A DNA stretch of 13,370 nt. Source: Pavlovales sp. CCMP2436. Lineage: Eukaryota; Haptophyta; Pavlovophyceae; Pavlovales. Under the pieces are notes generated by a model, which saw only the letters and a list, made by a program, of their open reading frames with translations, was not told the DNA's origin and did no database searches. Where the stretch lies: positions 13,113-26,482 of the forward strand of contig MU631977.1 of the NCBI GenBank assembly GCA_026770615.1, in the 5' to 3' direction. Below, one piece after another: positions 7,430 to 13,370 of this stretch. The stretch's first letter is position 1. Each line of letters starts with the position of its first letter. The translations under genes and the position numbers were made by a program.

Positions 7430-9198
7430 TCAGAGTCCGGGAGATCGCTGGAGTCCGGGAGCCCTGCGAGCGACTCGAAGTGGTTGTGGCACCGGGCCAC
7501 GTTGGCGTAGGGCCCGGTTGGACTCGCGCTGACCCGACTGGAGGCGAATGACTTTGCGCACCGGCCCAGGGACAGGGGAATCCCCGCCGCCACCGCGCTC
7601 GCCGCCACCGCCACCGCCGCGCCCGCCGCCACCGTAGCCGCCGCCACCGTCGCGCCCGCCGCCACCGAAGCCGCCGCGCCCAAAGGCGCCACGCCCCTTG
7701 AACGTACCGCGCCCGCCATTTCCGCGCGGGCAGTCGCGCTGGAAGTGCGCGCCGCCGCATGTGAAACAGCCATCGCGGGGAGGGGGCTGCTTGTATGCTG
7801 CGTTTGCCAAGGAAGTCTCGCCGCCGCTGCCGCCGCCGCCGGCAGACTCGCCCGTCGCCCGGCGCGCCTGCGCGACGACAGGAACCTTGCACATGATCAC
7901 GTGCTGGCGCAGCTCGCTGATCACGGACTGGTAGAGAGTGATGTTGACCTCGCTCCGGGGCGTGCGCTTGACGCGCGCGATGATGGGCAGCGTCACGGCG
8001 TCCTCAGAAATCAGCTCGAGGATGTCGAACAGCCTCGAAGCAGCCTCGTTCATGGGGACCGCCTCTGCGGCGACTCTGGCGTCGTTGTACAAGGCGAGCC
8101 CCTCCTCGAAGGAGATCTTTGACTTGCCGGCGAGGGGGTACTTGGCCCTGACGTGCACGTGCAGCTGCGAGCCAAAATCGGTCCCGCTCGAGCGCAGCGC
8201 GATCGTCGATTTTTTTTTCGAAGATGGCGGACTGGGTGTCGAACTGGCGCACGCCGACGTGCGTCTTGAGGGAGCGCATCGCGTCGTCAGCGATCATCTC
8301 GTTGAGCACGCCGAGTGCGCAGACCGCCGACTTGTCCCAGAGGCTGCCGAGGTACTCGGTGTAAGTCGGGTACTTGCTCTCGTCGCTCTTGTAGCGAAGC
8401 TCACGGATCTTGACCTCCAAGTCCGCAGCGAGCGAGTCGAGCTCGCACTCGGCGTGGAGGATCATGCGCTTGGCATCGGCGCGGAAGCGCTGGACTTTCA
8501 AAGACGCCGCCAGCGCCGGCATGGTAGGTTCCGAAACCGGCGCAGACGCGGTCTCGGAGCCGCTGCCTTTCAGCAGCGGAGACTGCTGCGGCACGCCCTC
8601 GAGCTTGACGGCGTCGGCGATGGCCTTGAAAGAGGGTGTCCACTGCGGGGAACCCTCCTCCGACCTGTCGCACGGGGTGGCGGACGTCTCGAAAGTGCCG
8701 CGCACCATCGTTTTGCCGCCGTCGCCCCGCTCGCCAGTAAGGTATACCCAGGTCGCTGAAGCGGATCGTATCGATATCGATCTGCTCCTTCTCTGCGTCG
8801 GTGACGAAGTCGGTCATGTACTTGTTGGCGCACATGCGCAGGGCCCCGTCCGCGTCCATCACCGTACGCTCGTACTTGATCGAGTTCGCCGTGACGACTG
8901 CGTCGATGTGGGAGCTCGCCTGCGCGAACGCCTCAGCGGTCGGGCCGCTATGGTGCAACTTCTGCTCGACGAACTTCGGGCGCGAGATCAGCTCCTGCAT
9001 GTTTGTCTCGATGTTGAGCTCGACGATCGTCGGCAGGTTGGCTTTGTAAAGCGCCTTCTCGAGCTCGCGCAGGAGCTTGAGCTTGGTCGGCATCTCTGCG
9101 AGGTCGGTCATGTTGATCTTTTTTATGTTCTTCATCAGGTTGTTGTCCTGAGACGCACCGTCCAGGGCACGCGTGTCGTTGTAACGCGATGAGCTCAT
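7430..9198 (-). pseudogene. Copia Gag with zinc knuckle and RGG tail, two frameshifts
   Basis: ATG at 9198 opens a mostly helical, charged Gag: block 1 is 9198 to about 8733, block 2 about 8732 to 8219, block 3 about 8210 to 7570. The first join (near 8730) fits one extra base. The second lies in a run of nine A residues (8210-8218 on the complement) and would be in frame with eight. Block 3 has the nucleocapsid knuckle CFTCGGAHFQRDC (7730-7768), spacing C-x2-C-x3-H-x4-C, one residue shorter than the standard C-x2-C-x4-H-x4-C. A long RGG/GGY tail follows. Gag packages element RNA into particles. Another frame change around 7550-7400 leads towards the protease. Confidence 0.75.
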
Positions 9199-9217
9199 AT
9201 CGATATCGATAGAAAAG

Positions 9218-9259
9218 CCTAGACCCTGTGTGTCATAGGGGAGCTGGTTCTCGTCTAGG
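9218..9259. other. Short inverted repeat in the Gag/penton junction
   Basis: CCTAGAC (9218-9224) and GTCTAGG (9253-9259) can form a 7-bp stem with a 28-base loop. The junction 9199-9300 would be expected to hold the 5' LTR and primer-binding site, but neither is recognised. A 7-base word GTTGGAT at 9261-9267 matches the LTR end at 2946-2952 and may be chance. Confidence 0.3.
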
Positions 9260-9946
9260 AGTTGGATCGAAATCGACGACAGGGACGATTACGGGCATTC
9301 ATGTACGCGGCCGCGTCGGTTTTACACGTCAAAATTTGGCCATATGCAACGCCAACTGGTATGGAGCAGGTTCGTCGTCGATTCCCCCACGGTTTTTTGT
9401 GAGTCCTGGACGTCCAACTCGAAAGACTCCGAGGCCACCAAAATTGAACGGGCTCCCGATAGATCAAGCATGCGGGGCGTGCTCGTCGGGACGCCCGAGG
9501 GGAATGAGCAAATTGAAAACCCGGTTCATGCCTATCATGTGCATCGTGGATTCGTTCGTGGCTATCGAGATATTGCCGGCTTGGCTGTGCGAAAACCTGA
9601 GGTTGTTTGTAAAGGCAGAGTAGGAGACCGACACACCGGCCGATGCGAATTCAGGTGTCGTATTTATGGCCGAGGCAAGGCTTTCCCCACTCGTATAATT
9701 TCCCACAGGCACAGTGACGTACGAGTACTCGTCGCCTGACAACAAAAGTACGAGTGTGTTGTTTTTGGAATTCACGTTGGGTTGTACGATTGGTATGCTG
9801 GCCGACTCTAGCCGGACGAACATGTTCTCCCTGTTCGCGAGCGAGATTCCTGGCGATAAATCAAAATGTACTGAGTCCGTGCGGTCAACGTCTACGATAT
9901 ATCGGTCAGCCTGGTCCGAGCACAAATAAAGGCTATGTAGCACCAT
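9233..9946 (-). pseudogene. Penton / minor-capsid-like protein, broken by TGA stops
   Basis: From ATG (9946-9944; alternative upstream ATG 9964-9962) the frame runs 160 codons to TGA 9466-9464. Motifs: LYLCSDQADRYIVDVDR, then ENMFVRLESASIPIVQPNVN, then SYVTVPVGNYTSGESLASAI. A 'v.L.sasIP......N...NN.l' block followed by 't(v/i)P.GnYt...La.ai' is characteristic of the N-terminal domain of penton-like and fibre-type virion proteins of PLVs. The same frame continues coding-like past the stop for 44 codons to TGA 9331-9329, then past TGA 9301-9299 to TGA 9235-9233, the last piece starting MPVIVPVVDFDPTP. Either the gene is a 235-codon relic, or 9464-9946 is the remaining gene and the rest a second broken one. 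In either case it belongs to the capsid set. Confidence 0.5.
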
Positions 9947-10089
9947 GGTATGTACTTTGTGCATATATTTTTTTACAGACTGATCAGGCTGCCCAAGCTG
10001 ACCAAGCTGACCAAGCTGACCAGGAGGCCCAAGCTGATCAGGCTGACCAATAAATATCTGAAGTTCTTTACACGGCACCTTAGGGAGTC
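9947..10089. promoter_or_regulatory. Divergent promoter region between penton-like and basic-protein genes
   Basis: The two genes are transcribed away from this 143-bp gap. On the minus side AAAAAAATATATG (about 9963-9976 complement) is a TATA-like run close to the penton-like start. On the plus side AATAAATATCTG (10049-10060) lies 30-40 bases before ATG 10090. A tandem 9-bp repeat fills the middle. Confidence 0.4.
9980..10051. repeat. Eight imperfect 9-bp tandem repeats
   Basis: The stretch reads as eight 9-base units of the type CTGACCAAG: CTGATCAGG, CTGCCCAAG, CTGACCAAG twice, CTGACCAGG, AGGCCCAAG, CTGATCAGG, CTGACCAAT. It lies in the divergent gap, not in a convincing gene, though it is open in several frames. 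The array may be a cluster of regulator sites or simple slippage. Confidence 0.85.
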
Positions 10090-10594
10090 ATGGAAAAACA
10101 AACAATAGCTTCTAAGATAACCGTGAACGACAAAATTAACGACGAAGTGGTTACTGAGGAGCCGCCTATGGTGACAATTGGGCTCCCGGTAGCCGCGGTA
10201 GCCTCGGCGGTCCCGGTCGTGGTAGCCCCTCGTGAAAGCTAAGAGGGCCACCTCAGAGAAGCAGCGAATGAACTACCTCGCTGCGAACGCAAGGCGCGTC
10301 CAAATTCTCGCAGAGGCAAAGAAAGTACGCGTCGCGGCAGCCTTCGAGATCAAGAGGAAAAAGGACGCCTTCTCAGAGCACGAGATTTCGACCAGGTTGG
10401 CCCTCAAATATGGGTTTGTTCCCTCATAGTCACACCCTCCACACCCTCCACACCCTCCCACTCAGTCGACGGAGGTCTCGGTTGCCCACTCGGCTGCCCC
10501 CACGACTATCAAGCCCAAAGTAAAGGTAGAAGAGATATCTGTTCCACCACTCAGATATTATGTCCCTCCCTTGCCAACAATCAGATATGTATAA
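10090..10594 (+). pseudogene. Basic Lys/Arg-rich protein with Pro-rich tail, broken
   Basis: ATG 10090 opens 50 codons (Val/Ala/Pro-rich end, stop TAA 10240-10242). A +1 shift before 10240 continues as a basic helical segment, KAKRATSEKQRMNYLAANAR then a Lys/Arg/Glu-rich coiled-coil-like run, to TAG 10427-10429. The same frame goes on for 54 codons through three His-Pro-Pro units and a Pro/Tyr-rich end to TAA 10592-10594. The 'KR..T.KQ...L..AR' block recalls short basic proteins found in PLVs and giant viruses, of unknown or DNA-binding function. The next gene starts only 8 bases downstream, so this is a compact viral arrangement. One frameshift and one nonsense change break it. Confidence 0.5.
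10431..10457. repeat. Three perfect 9-bp repeats CACACCCTC
   Basis: CACACCCTC occurs at 10431-10439, 10440-10448 and 10449-10457. In the frame that continues past TAG 10427 it encodes repeated His-Pro-Pro, which supports that frame being the real C-terminal tail of the basic protein. Confidence 0.85.
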
Positions 10595-10602
10595 AAAAAA
10601 TA

Positions 10603-11460
10603 ATGACTAATAGTAATCGTAAAATCGCAATCGCAATGGCTACGGAGATCGAGAACAAGAGCGTGAAACCAAACCTAGGCAAGGGTGAAGGCGAAGGCGG
10701 AGTTGCGGTCGAAGTCGAAGTCGCGGACAACTCAACGGACCGCGTGATCGAAGAAACAAATGAAATTCGATTGACTCTCCCACGTTTCAATGTAGATTCG
10801 CCCCTTGGAAAAAAATTACTGTCTTCATTGCCGGAGAAACACATGTTCGCAGTTTTTATCGGCCCGCCCAGAAGTGGTAAGACGAGCCTAAGCACGGCTT
10901 TATTGACCCAAACCTCTCCAGCAGTCTACGCGGGCGTATTCGATGCTGTGCACCTCCTCGTGCCAGCCACGAGTGTAGCGAGCATGAGTAATTCTCCATT
11001 TAATGGCCACGATAAAGTCTACCACGACCTTATGAGAGAGTCGCTTGAGAAGCTCCTCCTGAAATTGGAAATTTCTTCAGCAAAAAAGGAAAATTCATTA
11101 ATCATAGTGGACGACTATATGGCTAGCCTGAAGGACAATTCTCTAAGAGCGGCGCTGGAGAAGCTGATATGCAATCGGCGACACCTTGGTGTGAGCGTGT
11201 GGGTAATCACGCAGACGTATCGCTCAATTCCGCTCACAATTTGAAAATTGATATCGGCCCTATTTCTGTTCCGGATGAGCAATTTGCGCGAACTTGAGAG
11301 TATAAGAGACGAGCTTGTTCCAAGGGACAAACACGAATTCCAGGCGCTTTATAATCAAGTCTTCAAACCGGGCGGTGACTCGCACCAGTTCATGTTCCTG
11401 GATATAGGGAATGCATTGATCTACAGTCGATTTGCAAAGCTGACGTTTAGAGCAAAATAA
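10603..11460 (+). pseudogene. FtsK/HerA-type genome-packaging ATPase, one internal TGA
   Basis: ATG 10603 gives 213 codons to TGA 11242-11244. The same frame then continues 71 codons to TAA 11458-11460. The Walker A is IGPPRSGKTS (residues about 86-95) and the Walker B SLIIVDDYMA (Asp 170-171). A sensor/arginine segment follows, with ICNRRHLGVSVWVITQTYRS. This is the A32-like packaging ATPase of adintoviruses, PLVs, virophages and large DNA viruses, which drives DNA into the capsid. The part after the stop starts KLISALFLFR and ends in FMFLDIG plus a terminal strand, matching the family's C-terminal end, so the TGA cuts a normal gene. The usual residue there is Arg, and CGA to TGA is a single transition. 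Total length with the tail (about 285) is normal for the family. A truncated 213-aa product would keep both Walker motifs. Confidence 0.85.
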
Positions 11461-11476
11461 ATGTCGGGTAAGAATA

Positions 11477-11643
11477 CAAGGGATCGCGGACAATGAAATA
11501 CCGTCGTGTTAAGAAACTGAGCCTCGTTTTTTAGCCCTTCAATCATAACTTTAACCAAAATTTAACCATTTTTTGTATGTAAATCGCTAAGAAATTCAGA
11601 CTCAGCCTCAAAACCTGCCGTTCTTATTGCCCGCGATCCCTTG
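11477..11643. mobile_element. MITE-like inverted-repeat element, 167 bp, TA flanks
   Basis: CAAGGGATCGCGG at 11477-11489 is repeated in perfect inverse orientation as CCGCGATCCCTTG at 11631-11643, and the match continues inward with one mismatch (CAAT / ATTG). Both outer ends are flanked by TA (11475-11476 and 11644-11645), the signature of Tc1/mariner-type target duplication. The interior is AT-rich and non-coding. It sits 16 bases past the ATPase stop. It has no transposase and would depend on an element elsewhere. Confidence 0.7.
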
Positions 11644-11662
11644 TACAACACACTCTTAAAAA

Positions 11663-11862
11663 ATGACATCTGTCGACGCGCTTAATCAAGACTGACTGAT
11701 GGATTTTTCAAGGAGACAGACCCGCGACACAAAGTGACTCACAGGCTTCTACGCGGTCGACCATGCGACGGTGCGATGCATCCGCTATTCGGTGGGCCGG
11801 GAGGGCGAGTAATCTACATGACCGAACCTAACCACCGCGCTTCTAGCGAAAAACTCAAATGA
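11663..11862 (+). pseudogene. Short unassigned viral-type protein, frameshifted
   Basis: ATG 11663 reads MTSVDALNQD then stops. A frame two bases along opens at about 11691 and continues LTDGFFKETDPRHK, a basic stretch, and HPLFGGPGGRVIYMTEPN to TGA 11860-11862. Joined, it would be about 66 codons. The stop overlaps the next start as ATGA (11859-11862), a typical compact arrangement of neighbouring genes and the best evidence that both frames are real. I do not recognise the family. Confidence 0.35.
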
Positions 11863-12292
11863 GTGCGAAACCTGTCATAATAGAACGCACTCCTTTTGTC
11901 GAGCTAGAGCGTGAAGGGCGCATGCTAAAGACCATCTTAATTCATTCAAAGGGGCGTTATTCACAGACACTCTCCCCGATTCTAGAGGCGAACCAACACT
12001 AAATCGGACGATTATTCCAGGGCGTCTTCGTCCATTTAACGATAACCGCACTCCGTTCATGGGACCTCGCGGTGCGGTGGCTGGCGGGGGTACGGGACCT
12101 ATTGGACCTATGGGAACCACAGGAGGGGGTAGGGGGGGTAATGGTGGAGGGCCAACCGTGCTCTACGACAGGATCAACAGGGGGGCGAACCGGCAGAATC
12201 CAGTGGTGCCCAACTTGAGCGCAGAAGTACCGCCCCTTTATCGTCCTCAGCCGCCGTATATCCCCACCCAAGGAAATCTTGATATTTATTGA
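11859..12292 (+). pseudogene. Gly/Pro-rich protein with short collagen-like stretch, frameshifted
   Basis: ATG 11859 gives MSAKPVIIERTPFVELEREG and then runs to a stop at about 12001. The neighbouring frame, open from about 11918, carries a better sequence: FTDTLPDSRGEPTLNRTI, then a Gly-rich GPIGPMGTTGGG collagen-like piece, and a Pro/Tyr-rich end (VPPLYRPQPPYIPTQG) to TGA 12290-12292. A single frameshift near 11910-11925 would link them into roughly 144 codons. Pro/Tyr-rich tails (PPLY, PPYIP) can bind WW domains, but that is only suggestive. It follows the ATPase on the same strand and overlaps the preceding short gene by four bases. Confidence 0.4.
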
Positions 12293-12315
12293 GGCCCCGG
12301 GATGAAATTTAATTC

Positions 12316-13370
12316 ATGTCCCAGCCCCAGATGCTGCGAATCGGGCGTGACTCCTTCGCCGCACCCGGGTCGTAGGGCTGGCGGAAGTTCGGCGACTCCG
12401 GCTCACGCCTCGGCGCGGCAATCATCGCGACCGGCACCGCCCTGCGCGCTCGCGTGCCACCCGGGTACATGGGCGAGCTCCGCGTGCTACGTGTGCCCCC
12501 AGAGGAGATGGGCCTGCGCGGCAAGGGGCTGCACGGCGCCGGCCTGCAGGCGGCCATCACGTCGGACCTTCAGCAGATTGAGCACGAGACGCTGAGTGAG
12601 CAGCTCGCGCACCGGCCGCGTGGCGACCGCCAGATGCAGCTCTGCCGCAACATCTCGCGCGAGAGCATGATCGTCTTCACGGTACTCCCTGCCGGTCTCG
12701 CCAAGGTGCCCAACGACAAGTGGATCGAGATATCCGCACGCGCCCTCGGCCTACCGAGCCCCGCGTGCGCTCACCTCGTCGGGCGCCCACTCCCCCAGGT
12801 CTCCGGCCGCAACACCACGCACGTCGACCCCTACGGCGACACGCTCGCTGCAGCCACCAATTTCCAGGGCGGCCACTTCGCCAAGCTCCAGCACGACCCC
12901 GTCGTCAGGGCGGTCGCACGCTTCGCGACCGTGTATGGCTGCACCCAAGCCCAGGCGGAGAACTCAGAGATTTTCGGCTCCGTTCTGCGGCAGAATCCCG
13001 GTTCGATGCGGACCGAGGAGGCGCTTCTCCGCGCGCGCGGCTACAGTCGACGTCTATGTGGAGGCTCGACCAGCCTGATGGACAGGCTGCCGTTGGTCAC
13101 ATCGTCGAGATGAAGACAGTCCACTACGGCCTGACGCACTACAACGCAGTCGCGCCGACGCGCGGCCACGCGGTAGAGAACCGCTCGGGCAAGCTCGACG
13201 CTGAGCGCAGGAGGCAGCTCCAGCAGACCGACCGCGAGATTTTCGGCACGCGAGAGGGCCAGGTGGGACCGATGGAGCAGCGCCTCAACGGCTTCCCCCC
13301 GTCATCGGCATAGCGACCGGCGGCTTCGGTGAGCAGTCAAAGAGCTTCGACAACCTTCTCAAGAACTTCG
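12316..13370 (+). pseudogene. GC-rich gene with possible PD-(D/E)XK-like nuclease end, broken and partial
   Basis: ATG 12316 begins MSQPQMLRIGRDSFAAPGS, stops at TAG 12373-12375, and continues in the same frame (GWRKFGDSGSRLGAAI) to about 13050. The body has KWIEISARALGLPSP, THVDPYGDTL and KLQHDPVVRAVARF. This resembles the 'LGlP.P......D.yGd......HD.v' domain that I recall from repeated algal genes and retroelement tails, here without the usual Cys residues. Two shifts near 13045-13075 lead through VDVYVEAR and then GHIVEMKTVHYG. An Asp followed by E-x-K fits a PD-(D/E)XK active site, but this is a weak pattern call. A further shift at a C run near 13300 leads to IATGGFGEQSKSFDNLL at the window end. 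Composition differs from the viral genes, so it may be a separate repeat-derived gene. Confidence 0.4.

Larger units (their letters stand above)
2945..9198 (-). mobile_element. Ty1/copia-type LTR retrotransposon, frameshifted, 5' LTR not found
   Basis: On the minus strand the order is Gag with zinc knuckle, aspartic protease, integrase, reverse transcriptase, RNase H, polypurine tract, LTR. Integrase before reverse transcriptase defines the copia (Pseudoviridae) arrangement. It lies between the small virion-type gene (start 2905) and the penton-like gene, both minus-strand, so it interrupts a viral gene cluster. The element is clearly more GC-rich than the viral segments. Its coding region is split over all three minus frames with at least seven shifts, so it cannot make an intact polyprotein as read. 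The left end at 2945 is set by the LTR. The right end is uncertain because no second LTR is seen; 9198 is simply the Gag start codon. Confidence 0.88.

Noticed and set aside
3242..9192. Long plus-strand open frames opposite the copia genes (for example 3242-3736, 4632-5309, 6564-7193, 7938-8759, 8410-9192)
   Set aside because: They are antisense shadows in GC-rich coding DNA. They lack recognisable domains, while the minus strand carries clear Gag, protease, integrase, RT and RNase H motifs.
9199..9300. tRNA gene or tRNA-derived primer site in the Gag/penton junction hairpin
   Set aside because: The 7-bp stem with a 28-base loop does not give a cloverleaf, and no CCA-complementary TGG start adjoins an LTR end.
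9344..9739. 131-codon plus-strand frame over the penton-like gene
   Set aside because: It lies opposite a minus frame with clear virion-protein motifs and has no recognisable content.
538..11244. Alternative genetic code in which TGA or TAG is a sense codon
   Set aside because: All three stop types occur internally. TGA and TAA also end apparently complete genes, and frameshifts accompany the stops, so decay is simpler.

Overview
The window looks like nuclear DNA of a unicellular eukaryote, possibly an alga, carrying a decayed integrated dsDNA virus of the polinton-like / virophage-like kind (PLV). A Ty1/copia LTR retrotransposon has been inserted into that virus. The eukaryotic reading rests on the copia-type polyprotein with an LTR, AATAAA signals after the viral genes, TA-flanked inverted repeats, and the absence of bacterial operon features. 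The host cannot be named from this sequence.

Layout. 1-129 is a 29-bp tandem repeat and 187-224 a shorter related repeat, possibly near one end of the viral element. 316-1066 (+) is a broken GIY-YIG endonuclease gene. 1131-2396 (-) is an intact 421-aa gene that I read as the double-jelly-roll major capsid protein. 2525-2905 (-) is a small Gly/Ala-rich virion-type gene with one internal stop. 2945-9198 is the copia element on the minus strand: a 260-bp 3' LTR, a polypurine tract, then (minus-strand order reversed) RNase H, reverse transcriptase, a repetitive hinge, integrase, protease and Gag. Frameshifts break it in at least seven places, and I find no 5' LTR. 9233-9946 (-) is a broken penton/minor-capsid-like gene. 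9980-10051 holds eight 9-bp repeats in a divergent promoter region. 10090-10594 (+) is a broken basic Lys/Arg-rich protein. 10603-11460 (+) is the FtsK/HerA-type packaging ATPase, with one internal TGA. 11477-11643 is a small TA-flanked inverted-repeat element (MITE-like). 11663-11862 and 11859-12292 are two short frameshifted genes. 12316-13370 (+) is a GC-rich, broken gene that runs off the window and ends in a possible PD-(D/E)XK-like nuclease segment.

How it fits together. Capsid, penton-like protein, packaging ATPase and GIY-YIG nuclease form the expected morphogenesis part of a PLV. No PLV replication gene (primase-helicase, polymerase B), retroviral-type or tyrosine integrase, or protease of viral type is visible, so the element is either only partly in the window or incomplete. 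Nearly every viral gene except the capsid gene carries a premature stop or frameshift. The stops are base substitutions and look like genuine decay. Some of the indels, especially those in homopolymers, could be sequencing errors.
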